Shown here one piece after another: positions 1 through 9,182 of a DNA stretch of 64,000 bases. The translations under genes were made by a program, and so were the position numbers. Under the pieces are notes generated by a model. That model was given only the letters and a program-made list of their open reading frames with translations. It was not told the DNA's origin and did no database searches. The stretch lies in assembly GCF_004353505.1 (NCBI RefSeq), contig NZ_SMNQ01000001.1, forward strand, positions 124,001 to 188,000, read 5' to 3'. Source of the DNA: Streptomyces sp. WAC05374 (lineage in GTDB: Bacteria > Actinomycetota > Actinomycetes > Streptomycetales > Streptomycetaceae). The number at the start of each line of letters is the position of its first letter. The stretch's first letter is position 1.

Positions 1-1
1 C

Positions 2-943
2 CTGACCTCCGCCGACATCGCCGGTCTCGGCTGGCGGGCGATCTTCCTGATCAACCTGCCCATTGGCCTGGCCACCGTGCTCCTCGCCCTGAAGTTCCTC
101 CCGGAGTCCCGCGAGCAGCAGGCCAGGCGTCTGGACCCGCTGGGAATGCTGCTCTCCAGCGGGGGCCTGCTGCTGATCGCCCACCCGCTCACCGTGGGCG
201 GCGAGAAGCACTGGCCGATGTGGAGCTTCTTCATGCTCGTCGCGGGCGCCCTGGTACTGGCGGCGTTCATGGCCCAGCAGCGGGCGAAGAGCCGCAAGGA
301 CGGCTCCGCCCTGGTGGCACTTACGCTGTTTCGCAGCAAGGCGTTCGCCGGCGGACTCGCCGCCCAGATGGTCTTCGGCCTCGTCTCCGGGGTGTTCCTG
401 CTGACGTGGGTGCTCTTCATGCAGTTCGGTCTCGGGCTGTCGCCCGGGCAGTTCGCTCCGGCCTCGGTCGCGATCTCCATCGGCGGGATGGCCGGCGCGA
501 TGCTCGCGTCCACATGGGCGGGCGTCCACAGGCGGCGTGTGCCGCAGGCCGGTGCGGTCCTGATCGCCGTGACCCTGGTCGGCTACCAACTGCTGGTCTC
601 CGCCCAGCAGACCTCGATGCAGTTCGTGGCCGCCGTAGCGCCGATGATCCTGGTCGGGGCCGGGTTCGGCATGGTCGGCGCGGGTCTGGCCGGTCTCACC
701 CTCAGCCAGGTCGGCCACGAGGACGCGGGCTCCGCGGCGGGACTGTTCAACACCGCCATGCAGCTCGGTACCGCGCTCGGTATCGCGATGGCCTCCGTGG
801 TGTTCTTCAGCCACGCCCCCGCGGGCAGCCACGGCCATGCCGTGACCGAGGCGTTCGCGGACAGCGTCTGGTACGTCGTCGCCGCACTCGCGGTGATGTG
901 GGCGCTGATGTTCCGGCTGCCCAAGCCGGTCAAGGCCGACTGA
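2..943 (+). CDS. MFS drug exporter, DHA2 type (5'-truncated by window edge)
   Basis: This is the C-terminal part (about 313 residues) of a 14-helix proton-coupled drug exporter of the EmrB/QacA (DHA2) type; the frame is open from base 2, so the N-terminus lies outside the window. The visible part starts in the WR-x-IFLINLPIG element near the end of the first helical bundle and continues through hydrophobic helices to the final segment before a short basic tail. It closely matches the complete transporter that follows, including the LFNTAMQLG helix, so the two look like a tandem duplication. A hairpin terminator follows the stop, suggesting separate transcription. Family assignment is firm; the substrate cannot be read. 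Confidence 0.9.
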   Translation: MTSADIAGLGWRAIFLINLPIGLATVLLALKFLPESREQQARRLDPLGMLLSSGGLLLIAHPLTVGGEKHWPMWSFFMLVAGALVLAAFMAQQRAKSRKDGSALVALTLFRSKAFAGGLAAQMVFGLVSGVFLLTWVLFMQFGLGLSPGQFAPASVAISIGGMAGAMLASTWAGVHRRRVPQAGAVLIAVTLVGYQLLVSAQQTSMQFVAAVAPMILVGAGFGMVGAGLAGLTLSQVGHEDAGSAAGLFNTAMQLGTALGIAMASVVFFSHAPAGSHGHAVTEAFADSVWYVVAALAVMWALMFRLPKPVKAD

Positions 944-951
944 ACCACCGT

Positions 952-984
952 CGGCGGCCCCACCCCGTGGGGGCGGGGCCGCCG
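952..984 (+). terminator. GC-rich hairpin after the first MFS gene
   Basis: The arms GGCGGCCCC (953-961) and GGGGCCGCC (975-983) pair perfectly, with further CCCC/GGGG pairing in the loop. The hairpin lies just past the stop at 943. There is no clear T-run, which is common for Streptomyces terminators. The rest of the interval up to 1274 shows no gene I can support. Confidence 0.6.
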
Positions 985-1274
985 ACCCCCGCAGGGCCCG
1001 ATTGCGTTCTGCGACCCGGATCTTCCTCTGTTCCTCTTTCCCTCGGGCGGACGTGTTCCGCCCGAGCCTCGATGTGAGGTGATGACGTATCGCCCAGGCC
1101 CGCTAGCCGTCCCCGTTCCGGCACGGACAACACCCGCGCGGTGCCATACCCACGTGCCCGAAACCGACGACGCTCCCGGCCTGGGCCCGCCCCCTCTCCC
1201 TGTGCGCAGTCGGCGTACGCGGCCCCGGCCTGCCCGTATCCCCGACCCTCACCGGAAGCAGGAGCTCTCCTCCC

Positions 1275-2729
1275 GTGTCACACGACACCGACCAGACCCC
1301 CACCAGCAGCCCGCCGTACGCCGAAGCCCCCGGCCGCGCCCGTGCCGTCACCCTCGCCGTCGTCCTCACCGCCGAGCTGATGAACGCGCTCGACGGGTCC
1401 GTCGTCTACACCGCTTTGCCCGCCATCGCCGCCGACACCGGTGCCACCACCGCCGCCCTCCAGTGGATCGACGCCGCCTACGTCCTGACCTTCGCTCTCG
1501 GTTTGATCACCGGCGGCCGGCTCGGCGACCTCTACGGCCGCAGGCGGATCTTCCTGACCGGGACCACCGTGTTCACCCTCGCCTCCCTGTTGTGCGGGAT
1601 CGCAGCCAGCCCGGAGCTCCTGATCGCCGCCCGTGTGCTGCAAGGCGCCGCGGCCGCGGCGATGGTCCCGCAGGTCCTGGCCACCCTGCACGTCACCTTC
1701 GACGAGGGCTCCCGGGCGAAGGCGTTCGGCCTGTACGGGACGGTCATGTCGCTGGGCAGCGTCATCGGCCCTGTCCTGGGCGGCGTCCTGACCCAGGCCG
1801 ACCTGTTCAGCCTGGGCTGGCGACCCATCTTCCTGATCAACCTGCCCATCGGCATCGCCGCCGTCATCCTCGGCCTGCGCTGCCTTCCCGAATCCCACGA
1901 CCGCACCGCCCAGCGCCTGGACCCGCTCGGCATGTCGCTTTCCGCGCTGGGCCTGCTGCTGATCACGCTCCCGCTCACCATGGGCGGCGAACACGACTGG
2001 ACCATCTGGACGTCCGCGATGATGGTCGCCGGCCTGCTCGTCCTGACGGTGTTCCTGGTCCAGCAAAAGGCCAAGATGCGCAAAGACGGCTCCCCTCTGG
2101 TCGTTCTCTCCCTCTTCACCGACCGGACCTTCAGTGCCGGGCTCACCGCACAACTGGCCTTCGGCCTTCTGTCCGGCGTCTTCTTCCTGTCCTGGGTCCT
2201 CTTCATGCAGAACGGCCTCGGCCTCACCCCGGGCCAGGCCGCCGTCGGCTTCGTTGCCGCCTCACTCGGCGAGATGGGCGGCGCCTGGCTCGCCATGAGC
2301 CTCGTCACCCGCTACGGACGAGCCGTGCCACAGGCCGGCGCCCTGCTCGCCGCCGCCACCCTGGCCGGCTACCACCACCTCATCACCACCCAAGGCGCCG
2401 ACATGGGAACTGTGCCGGCCGCGACACCGATGCTCGCCGTCGGCTTCGGCCTCGGCATGATCGGTGCGCCTCTCGCCGACCTCACCCTGGGCAAGATCGC
2501 CCACCATCACGCGGGATCGGCCTCCGGTCTCTTCAACACCGCCACGCAACTGGGCATCGCGCTGGGCACGGCCCTGACCACCGTCGTCTTCTTCACCTAC
2601 ATCAGCGCCGATACCCGCGGCCCCGCCGTGAACACCGCGTTCACCGACAGCCTCTGGTACGTCATCGGCACACTTCTCACGATGTGGGCACTGATGCTTC
2701 TGCTACCCAAGCAGACCCACGCCAACTGA
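1275..2729 (+). CDS. MFS drug exporter, DHA2 type (complete)
   Basis: This complete 484-residue protein belongs to the 14-TM DHA2/EmrB-QacA family of proton antiporters. After a Pro/Ser-rich cytosolic N-terminus, the first helix contains LMNALDGSVVYTALPAI, where D and the following helix match the family's motif D1 region. GRLGDLYGRRR is the classical cytoplasmic loop motif A, and the WRPIFLINLPIG element follows about 60 residues later. The GTG start gives a normal family length and is preceded by a GGAGCTC sequence. It is a paralogue of the truncated gene upstream. A role in export of antibiotics or other toxic compounds is a family inference; no substrate or regulator is visible next to it. 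Confidence 0.92.
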   Translation: MSHDTDQTPTSSPPYAEAPGRARAVTLAVVLTAELMNALDGSVVYTALPAIAADTGATTAALQWIDAAYVLTFALGLITGGRLGDLYGRRRIFLTGTTVFTLASLLCGIAASPELLIAARVLQGAAAAAMVPQVLATLHVTFDEGSRAKAFGLYGTVMSLGSVIGPVLGGVLTQADLFSLGWRPIFLINLPIGIAAVILGLRCLPESHDRTAQRLDPLGMSLSALGLLLITLPLTMGGEHDWTIWTSAMMVAGLLVLTVFLVQQKAKMRKDGSPLVVLSLFTDRTFSAGLTAQLAFGLLSGVFFLSWVLFMQNGLGLTPGQAAVGFVAASLGEMGGAWLAMSLVTRYGRAVPQAGALLAAATLAGYHHLITTQGADMGTVPAATPMLAVGFGLGMIGAPLADLTLGKIAHHHAGSASGLFNTATQLGIALGTALTTVVFFTYISADTRGPAVNTAFTDSLWYVIGTLLTMWALMLLLPKQTHAN

Positions 2730-2730
2730 C

Positions 2731-2752
2731 GGGCGACGGGCGACGGGCGACG
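2731..2752. repeat. Three tandem copies of a 7-bp unit
   Basis: GGGCGAC is repeated three times immediately after the stop of the MFS gene. It is a short slippage-type repeat with no evident function. Confidence 0.6.
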
Positions 2753-2840
2753 GTGCATCCGTACCGTCGCCCCGCCCGCGGCCGACGAGAAGACCGACGA
2801 ATGCCTGTACGGGAGCGGACATGCACTCCGCGTCCGACGG

Positions 2841-3320
2841 ATGGAGGACCGACAGCCGACCGGAGGCCAGACCGGCGAAACATCGTGGGAGATCGCGGAC
2901 TGGCGTACCGGTGAACTCATCGAGAGCGGCACCGGCGGCTACGAGGCCTGCGACGCCGCCGCCCGGCGCTTGGACCCCAAAGACACGTGGCTCGACATCG
3001 ACAACGTCCCCGGGGGCGACATCTCCGAAGTGGAACCCCAGGGCGTCCCGGCCAGCCTCGCGGAGGCGCTCCAGGACTGGCTGGGCATGAGCTCGACACC
3101 CGACGAGGACGTGGTTGTTGTTGTCCGCCCGGGCCGCCCTCCGCGTGCTGTACCCACGCTGCCGGAGCAGCCCGAGGCGCTGGTCCAGCTCCTGGACTGG
3201 CGTCACGGCCCGCACTTCTGGCCGGCCGCCCCGTGCGTGCTGTGCGGCACCACCACACCGCTGAGGTCCCACGCCAAAGAGCCCGTCCACAAGGCCTGCG
3301 CGGAGCTCTGGAATTCGTAG
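2841..3320 (+). CDS. Hypothetical protein with C-terminal zinc-ribbon-like motif
   Basis: This is a 159-residue protein with no family I recognise. The N-terminal third is polar, around WEIADWRTGELIESG and DTWLDIDNVPGGD. The middle contains a short Val-rich strand (EDVVVVVRPG). The last 30 residues hold CVLCGTTTPLRSHAKEPVHK followed by AC, giving a C-x2-C ... H ... H-x2-AC arrangement that could bind zinc. The start follows a GGATGGAGG-like purine stretch and is the first ATG giving uninterrupted actinomycete codon bias. It lies head to tail with the next small genes and could belong to one transcription unit. Function is unknown; metal binding is inferred only from residue spacing. Confidence 0.7.
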   Translation: MEDRQPTGGQTGETSWEIADWRTGELIESGTGGYEACDAAARRLDPKDTWLDIDNVPGGDISEVEPQGVPASLAEALQDWLGMSSTPDEDVVVVVRPGRPPRAVPTLPEQPEALVQLLDWRHGPHFWPAAPCVLCGTTTPLRSHAKEPVHKACAELWNS

Positions 3321-3414
3321 CACACCAGCGAAGACCCGGTTCGCCTCCGACCCGCCCAAGGGCGGCGGGACGACCGACCACGCCTGAACTCCTCACCTCC
3401 AGACGGAGGCCCCC

Positions 3415-3626
3415 ATGAGCAGCACCATCCACGACGTCGACCACGCCCTCGCCCACCCCGAGCCGCCGGCCTCTCCGCTCTGGCGCCGGCACGGAGAGAA
3501 GGCCCGCCCGCTCACGCCCGCCCAGCAGCGGCGCAACCGCGAGCTGCTGGACATCGCGCAGCAGCGCAGCGCACCACCCGACCCCGCTCCCCCCGCCACA
3601 CCGAGATCCTGGCGGAGGCCATCTGA
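3415..3626 (+). CDS. Small hypothetical protein (1-nt frameshift at a C run)
   Basis: The reading frame opened by ATG 3415, which has an upstream GGAGGC, gives a polar, Ala/Arg-rich peptide containing LTPAQQRRNRELLDIAQQRS. It has plausible codon bias until about 3585 and then becomes Arg-rich and atypical. Adding one base to the C6 run at 3589-3594 yields a short natural ending (EILAEAI, stop TGA 3624-3626). That stop overlaps the ATG of the next gene by one base, a typical coupled junction. The intended product would be about 70 residues. I cannot say whether the shift is real or a sequencing error. No family recognised. Confidence 0.5.
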
Positions 3627-4101
3627 TGGACACCAAGCATCTCGCCGTCGACGGCTACGTCGACGTCCTCCCCACCTCCGGCCCACGCGGCACCGGCGCC
3701 TTCGAGCTGATCGTCCGACCGCCGACGCGGACACCGCCGCCCCTGACACCCCGGACACCGTCGTCGTCTGCTCGGTCGGCGACCCCCGCATCACCGAGCT
3801 GCTCCTGACCGGAATCGGGCTCGGTGACCTGCTGCGCGTCATCGGCACCCTGGTCCAGCCCGACGACCCCGCCGTGCCCGGCAGACTCACGGTCGACGCG
3901 CCGGAGGTCCTGGCCGCCGCACCGATCCCGGTGCCTCGCGAACTGGTCTTCGACCGGTACGGGCAGTACGCCGTCATCTTCAACGCCGACCGCGACGCCG
4001 TGCCCGTCTTTCTCGCGTCCGGTGAGTGGGTTGGCGGGGCGACGAGCGCCGACCTCGTCGGCCCGCTGATCGACGCCTTCGAGAACGGCGGCGCCCGATG
4101 A
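3626..4101 (+). CDS. Hypothetical protein (1-nt frameshift near 3718)
   Basis: ATG 3626 starts MDTKHLAVDGYVDVLPTSG in one frame. From about 3720 the coding signal continues in another frame, with DTVVVCSVGDPRITELLLTG and then ELVFDRYGQYAVIFNADRDA up to TGA 4099-4101. Inserting one base near GTCCGACC (about 3714-3721) restores a continuous protein of about 158 residues. Strand/turn-rich composition and the final ATGA overlap with another ORF suggest a small cytosolic protein translated with its neighbours. I do not recognise the family. The same type of 1-nt loss occurs in the preceding gene, so an assembly error is as likely as decay. Confidence 0.5.
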
Positions 4102-4400
4102 CGCCCGCCGTTCCGCACGGCGCACCCCCCTTCAGCGGTTCCCCGTTGGCCACCCTTGCGGCTCGCGGCCGCCGACGAGTGCGCCGCTGTTCCAGCGCGC
4201 CCAGGGCATTGCTGCCCGCGTCGTGATGGATCTCGCCAGCGACCAGTGCCTCATGGATAACGACACCCGCCCCCAGTGGCACCCACCACCACGAGCACCG
4301 CGCCCGGGCCTTCCCGGCCGAGTGCGGCGCTCGCCTTCGTCTGACCAGCCGATGGCCGGGGACCCGTTCGTACGGCCGCACGGGGCGCCACCCGTGAGGC
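4098..4400 (+). pseudogene. Multi-frame remnant of a small hypothetical gene
   Basis: An ATG overlapping the previous stop (ATGA) begins MTPAVPHGAPPFSG. Coding-like pieces then jump frames: AADECAA near 4171, QRAQGIAARVVMDLASDQC from 4193, and HHEHRARAFPAECGARLRL from 4287. At least two indels would be needed to join them, so this is listed as decayed or badly sequenced. No function can be assigned. Confidence 0.3.
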
Positions 4401-4539
4401 CGTGCGTACGCCCCGAGCGCGGCCCCGGCGCCGCCCCGGTACGGTCGGGCGCCGCCGCGGCGGGCGCGAACGGCGGTGTGCCCGGGCCCGCACCGGGTAC
4501 CAGCGCGTCATGAGGCAGCCGACCGAGGACGTTCACACC

Positions 4540-4887
4540 ATGGCCCGGGAGGACAGCACGGTCCGCGAGGACATCGACACCGCGCGGGACGAGGCGGCAC
4601 TCGGCCTGTCGGAGGCGCGCCACGCCGTCGTGGCGCTGGCGGCCGGCGGGGTGTGCGGGCTGCTGGCCCTGCTGTCGGCCCACTCGACGCTGGTGCGCGG
4701 ACTGGAACGGGTCTGGGCGCCCGAGAAGGTCACGGGCGCGCTCACCGTCGTCTACGCGTCGGGCGCCTCCGTCCTGGTCCACTACGGGTCCAAGCGCATG
4801 CGCGTGGCCCGCGCCGCCTCCCGTGAGGCACTGCACTCCTCGGTGGACGTGGTCCGCCACGTGGTCGACGAGCTCAAGGACGCCTGA
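4540..4887 (+). CDS. Small hypothetical membrane protein
   Basis: This predicted 115-residue protein begins MAREDSTVRED. ATG 4540 is preferred because a GAGG lies upstream; ATG 4510 would add ten residues and has a weaker ribosome site. After an acidic, helical first 25 residues, a hydrophobic segment (VVALAAGGVCGLLALLSA) is followed by a second, weaker one (VTGALTVVYASGASVLVHYG). The tail is amphipathic, with HSSVDVVRHVVDELKDA. A two-helix hairpin in the membrane is the simplest reading. I recognise no family. The gene sits just outside the left end of the IS5-type element. Confidence 0.6.
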   Translation: MAREDSTVREDIDTARDEAALGLSEARHAVVALAAGGVCGLLALLSAHSTLVRGLERVWAPEKVTGALTVVYASGASVLVHYGSKRMRVARAASREALHSSVDVVRHVVDELKDA

Positions 4888-5005
4888 CCACCAGACCTCG
4901 CCCCGCAGGTCCCGCAGCCTCCCGGCCGCCGGACCCCGTCGCGGGCCCATGGCCTGGGACCGCCGGTCGGACGCCGCCCTGCCGGACTTGTCGCCGAGAG
5001 CTGGT

Positions 5006-5025
5006 CCAAAGGGTGTTGCAGAAGG
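5006..5025 (+). repeat. Left terminal inverted repeat of the IS element
   Basis: This 20-bp sequence is the exact reverse complement of 5861-5880. Confidence 0.9.
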
Positions 5026-5049
5026 CTCAGTCTTGGGCATTTTGCCTGT

Positions 5050-5819
5050 ATGGCGGGGGTGTTGAGGGCTGAGCCGGTGTGGGTGGAGACGTTCACGGGT
5101 TTGAAAGTGGACCGGTTCGCGAAGCTGGTGAAGGTGGTCCGTGAACGGGGCGGGAACGGTCCCGGCGGCGGCCGGCCGTGGTGCCTGCCGCTGGCGGAGC
5201 GGGTGCTGTTGGTGGCGGTGTACTACCGCACGAACCTCACGACGCGGCAGCTCGCCCCGCTGTTCGGGATTTCGCCGGCGACCGTCGGCAGGGTCATCCA
5301 GCGGCTGCGGCCGTTGCTCGCTCTGGAGCCGGCTTTGCGGCCGGTCGCCGATGTCGAGCGGTTGTGGATCGTGGACGGCACCCTGATCCCGGTACGCGAC
5401 CGGCAGGTCGGCGCCTCGAGCCGCACCTACCGGTTCTCGGCGAACGTGCAGGTCATCATCGACGCCGACACCCGCCTGGTTGTCGCCTCGGCCCGTCCGG
5501 CGCCCGGGAACAAGGCCGACGCCCACGTCTGGCACGACTCCGACCTGCCGGCCGTGGCGGCCGGGACGACGGTGATTGCGGACGGCGCCTACCTCGGCAC
5601 CGGCCTGATCGTCCCGCACCGCAGAAGGGCCGGGCGGCCCCTCCTGCGCGGCCAGGAAGAGGACAATGCCGAGCACCGCCGGGTCAGGGCCCGCGTCGAG
5701 CACACCTTCGCCCGCATGCAGAACTGGAAGTCCTCCGCGACTGCCGCCAGAAGGGCGACGGCCTCCACTACGCAGTCCAGGCCGTCGCCACCATCCACAA
5801 CCTCGCCCTGACAGGATGA
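5050..5819 (+). CDS. IS5-family DDE transposase (1-nt frameshift near the 3' end)
   Basis: This transposase of about 256 residues would catalyse transposition of the surrounding element. An N-terminal helix-turn-helix region (TTRQLAPLFGISPATVGRVI, about residues 57-80) precedes a DDE nuclease fold. The first catalytic Asp is in WIVDGTLIPV, the second in IADGAYLG, and the Glu in RVEHTFARMQNWK. After ARMQNWK the frame is lost near 5735. Adding one G to AAGTCC gives K-V-LRDCRQKGDG and then AVQAVATIHNLALTG with stop 5817-5819, the usual family ending. The element is therefore either recently inactivated by one deletion or intact with a base-call error. Confidence 0.85.
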
Positions 5820-5860
5820 ACCAGCAGGCCAGGCATCACTCCGTGCCCGCCCAAGCCCGA

Positions 5861-5880
5861 CCTTCTGCAACACCCTTTGG
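5861..5880 (-). repeat. Right terminal inverted repeat of the IS element
   Basis: This 20-bp sequence is the exact reverse complement of 5006-5025. It lies 41 bp past the reconstructed stop of the transposase. Confidence 0.9.
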
Positions 5881-5960
5881 CCAGCAGCGTGACGACTGCT
5901 CAGTTTCAGTGACCATTGACCACCTGTCCTGATGTGCCATCAGCAGGAGCAGAGCCCGTC

Positions 5961-6173
5961 CTATCTGCCCCATGTCCTCCATCGCATTTGGGATGGAGGA
6001 CACTGACCCGACTCAACCGCTTGCTCGAATGACGTACCAAAGAACACGCAATCAGGGTAAACCGGCTGCACGGCGTACCAGCAGGTGGTCACAAGCAGTA
6101 CGAGCGCCAACGCGAAGAACAGGTGTCTCCGTGTCGGGCGGTCGGAGACGGGACGGATCATGCCACTGATCAT
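5961..6173 (-). CDS. Small hypothetical membrane or secreted protein
   Basis: This 70-residue ORF starts MISGMIRPVSDRPTRRHL, continues into one hydrophobic stretch (FFALALVLLVTTCWYA) and ends with a short polar domain containing two Cys. A basic N-terminus followed by about 16 hydrophobic residues fits a signal anchor. The ribosome site is weak and no family is recognised. It lies between the IS element and a gene-poor stretch, so it may be a surviving fragment. Confidence 0.4.
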   Translation of the reverse strand: MISGMIRPVSDRPTRRHLFFALALVLLVTTCWYAVQPVYPDCVFFGTSFEQAVESGQCPPSQMRWRTWGR

Positions 6174-6752
6174 ACGGTGCGGCGATTCCCTATGCGGGGT
6201 GGACTACCTGCTCGGCAGGGGACGATCTCGGCACCGCTTGAGCACCTGCTCTACGTCGATGGCAAGGGGCGGCTCGTCTTCACGCCGGCTGCGCGCGAGA
6301 AACCCACCGCGCGCTGCAGGGCTTGGTCTCGCTCCAGCATCCGTCTCCACTTCGTCGGCCGACGGGGGCACCGTACCCGTCCTTGGATGATCTTCGCTTG
6401 TGTGGTGTGACCACGGCGTCGGAGCCGACTTGGACAGCCCGTTCCATCGCGAGCAGTGGCTGGCGGACGTCCGGGGCGTGCAGGACGTCGGCGTGCACGG
6501 CTGGCACTCCGTAGCCAGTGGTCCGGGGGTGGCCTGCCGTCGTGGTGTTCGTGGCGTGGAAGTAGCTCGGTCGATCCGGTCGGCCGCCTCGTGCTTGAAC
6601 GCGACCAGCACGACAATGTCGGGCTGAAGCGGCGCGGGCAAGAACAACCGGGCCGCCACGTACTCCCCGGCGCGAACCGGCGGGCCGCAGCTCGTCGGCG
6701 TCGTGTTGCCGCGGCGAGCGGCGGGCTCAAGAATCCCTGTTCTGAGCCGGCG
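6174..6752. other. No gene supported; coding-like scraps
   Basis: This stretch of about 580 bp has no ORF with convincing composition. On the minus strand short protein-like pieces appear in three frames (PDIVVLVAFKHEAADRI near 6620, DVLHAPDVRQPLLAMERAVQ near 6470, LAIDVEQVLKRCRDRPL near 6240), compatible with a decayed gene upstream of the IS element. I could not identify the ancestor. Confidence 0.35.
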
Positions 6753-8070
6753 TTAGCCGCTGATCAGCACGCGGGCGGCCCGGAGGAGCAGCCGGGGGTC
6801 GGTCAGGGCTTTCGGCGGCTGCTCCATGTTGACCACGCTCATGTAGGCGGTGTTCACGACAGAATCGATCACGGATGCCTCCGTGAGCTTGTCCGCGACC
6901 CACTTCTGTACGCGGTAGCCGCGGGGATACGGACCGGTGACATGGGGCTGCGCGAGGTCCGCGGCCGTCGAGAGCTGCCAGGCCCCGTCGACGACGGCTT
7001 CGGCGAGGCGGAAGTACCTCCACGCCGGGTCTTCCCACGCCGGTGCGGAACGTAGGTAGACGGCCAGCGCGTTGGCCGTCAGCGCCGACAGCGTCAGGCC
7101 TTGGCCGTAGACGGGGTTGACGCTGGCCAAGGTCCCCTACGACCACGAGGCCGCCAGGGAAGTGGCTCAGCCGGGAGTGGGCCCGTCGCCGGCTCTCGAC
7201 GAAGCGGTACGTCTTGACGTCGCTGACCATTGAGCAGGTGTCCGCGACCGTCCGGATCGGAGCGACGCACCGGCGCATCCGCCGGAGGAACTCCTCCCGG
7301 TCGGGCCCCGGGCGGTGGTCGGCGTAGCCGGCGAGGACCACCGACCACCGGTCGCCTTCCACGGCGGCGAGGGCGCCGGGCTCCGTCACCGTGGGCTGGT
7401 AGTCGCTCGCGGGGCCGGGGCTGGAGTGCGCGATGACGGTGGTCCCCAGCTCATCTCCACGGTGGAACATGGCGGTGGCATAGCCAAGGTCGACTCGCAT
7501 GCGGTCGACGGGTGCCTGGGGCCATCCGTGCCGGGTCAGCCACTGGCCCAGCCGACTCGATCGGCCCATCGCGTCGACGACGAGGTCGGCTTCGAGCGTC
7601 TCACCAGTCCGGCCGTCGTCTCCGGGGGCTGCCGTCATGACGCCGACCGCGCGGCCGTCCCGGAACACGAGGTCGGTGACCTCCGCGTGCACGAAGCGGA
7701 CCGGCTTCAGGCCCTCGACCCGGCGGCGCAGGTGACTCTCCAGGAAGGGGCGGGTGGCGCCGAGCATTCTGGCGCGAGCTGCGGGGGCCTTCAGCCGTCC
7801 GTCCAGGTAGAACCGGACGTCGTCGCCTTCGCCGAGGAGTGCGCCGCCCTTGACCAGGTCGTCGGTGATTCCGGGAAACCACCGCTCCATCTGCGTGTGG
7901 CCCATGGACAGCATGGCGTGAAGCTGCTGCCGCTGGGGGGTCCGACTGCCGAGGCCGTCCTCGCCAATCTGGTCGAGCTCCACCACCACGACGTCCTCGG
8001 CGTAGTCACTCAGTACGCGGGCGGCGAAGAGCCCGGCGTAGCTGCCGCCCATGATGATTGCTCGCCTCAC
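6753..8070 (-). CDS. FAD-dependent monooxygenase / epoxidase-like (1-nt frameshift)
   Basis: This oxidoreductase of about 439 residues binds FAD through an N-terminal Rossmann motif (AIIMGGSYAGLFAARVL, residues 4-20) and has the mid-domain strand LVVDAMGRSSRLGQWL. The second FAD-contacting GD motif is at VVVGD. There the frame breaks: one missing base near 7133 separates VVVGD from ASVNPVYGQGLTLSALTA, which follows in another frame to the stop at 6753. With a single inserted base the protein reads GD-A-L-ASVNPVYGQG, as in this family. Homologues hydroxylate or epoxidise small molecules; the substrate here is unknown. No cluster partner is visible, and transposase remnants lie on both sides. 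Confidence 0.8.
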
Positions 8071-8415
8071 GTGAGCCCCCCGACCCCAGCCACATCCGGC
8101 TGTGATTTCAGCGCTGTTGGTGACGCCGCGGTCCTCGGCGGCTCAGCAGGGACCCTACAGTGCCCCGCGCACACGACTCCGCCTGAAGGGCTTCTTCCCG
8201 CCTGCCCACTCCTTGCAGGGCGGAGATGACGAGCGGGTGGTCCAGGTACGCGGCGACGAGCACGAGTCGTACGCGTCCGTCCGAGGCCGCGGTGCCATCA
8301 CCCGGCAGCGGGGCGCCCGGCGTATCGGGTGGAGCTGGGCGAGCCTCCCCGGCGCGGGCGGCCTGCCGTCGGGCCGCCCTGAGCCGTACAGCTACGGCAC
8401 GAAGCACGACCACCG

Positions 8416-8625
8416 TCCCTCGCCATGCCCCGAACTCGACGCCTGATCGGTCACGTCCAGCCCTTCACCCACATGCTCACCGAACGCCAGAGCGAACGAT
8501 TCCCGCAGTGGCTCGACACCGTCCGCCAGGGGCTCTCGCGGCCGGTATCGACCGAGACCGCGACGCGGTCATCGCCGGCCTTACGCTGCCCTGAAACTCC
8601 GGCGTCGTCGAAAGAGACGGAAATC
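8416..8625 (+). pseudogene. ISL3-family transposase remnant (C-terminal)
   Basis: Pieces in different frames match the C-terminal part of Streptomyces ISL3-type transposases: CPELDA near 8428, then GHVQPFTHMLTERQ and PQWLDTVRQ, then LAAGIDRDRDAVIAGLTLP. That last piece is followed by a stop where the family has W, before NSGVVE. Three or more lesions make it non-functional. The recognition is from memory of the family sequence. Confidence 0.7.
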
Positions 8626-8761
8626 TGGATTCGTGTCGAAGGGCACAACGACACCGGCTCTCCCCAATGCGTCGCCCCGGGCCGCACCCTGGTCGGCTCA
8701 ACATCGACCGTCAAGTACCCCTGGTATAAGGGCAGTACCTGTTGGCTCTCAGTAGCTGGTA

Positions 8762-8785
8762 GGGCCGTCGGCTTGCTGACGGCCC
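8762..8785. terminator. Perfect 8-bp stem hairpin
   Basis: GGGCCGTC and GACGGCCC pair perfectly around an 8-nt loop and are followed by CTTCCC. The hairpin lies between two transposase remnants, so it may be a left-over terminator or an element end rather than a working site. Confidence 0.4.
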
Positions 8786-8898
8786 CTTCCCGGTGGCGCG
8801 GACTCCTACCGCAGACACCAGGGAACTGGTACTGGCCGGGCAGCCGCGTCCGCGTCCACCAACTGTTTCCCACTGATCATCGGATCCTTGGTCTGATC

Positions 8899-8985
8899 GT
8901 GCCGTTGACCTATGCGCAGTGGGCGCGGATAGAGCCGTTGTTCCTGATCGGACGCTGCGGCGGGGCGGTGCCCCCAGCAGCAGTG
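8899..8985 (+). pseudogene. IS5-family transposase remnant (N-terminal)
   Basis: GTG 8899 opens PLTYAQWARIEPLF, the typical N-terminus of a second IS5-type transposase. One base later the frame changes and PDRTLRRGG continues. Only about 30 residues survive. The following 8986-9182 shows no gene. Confidence 0.6.
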
Positions 8986-9182
8986 GTCATCCACAATCAG
9001 CCCGACCTTGGCGCACTTTCACATATCCCGCCCATGGTCTTCGACCACCCCGGCAGCATGCCCGTCGACGGACCAGCTCTACGACACCTCCGCTGCCCTG
9101 GCCCCGGACTTTCCGGTCCCGTCAGGCCACGTCGACCAGACCTGCCTCTTGGATCCGTCCGTGCAGACCGAGCCAGCAGTGC

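Larger units (their letters stand above)
5006..5880 (+). mobile_element. IS5-family insertion sequence, 875 bp
   Basis: The element is bounded by perfect 20-bp terminal inverted repeats, CCAAAGGGTGTTGCAGAAGG at 5006-5025 and its reverse complement at 5861-5880, with partial matching (CTTGGGC) further in. It contains one transposase gene. The outer flanks GCTGG and CCAGC are also inverted, offset by one base, so the true ends could be slightly longer. I see no clear target-site duplication. Length and coding capacity fit IS5-family elements. Confidence 0.85.

Noticed and set aside
1079..2914. 611-codon plus-strand frame overlapping the second MFS gene
   Set aside because: Arg/Pro/His-rich shadow; the overlapping frame encodes the transporter.
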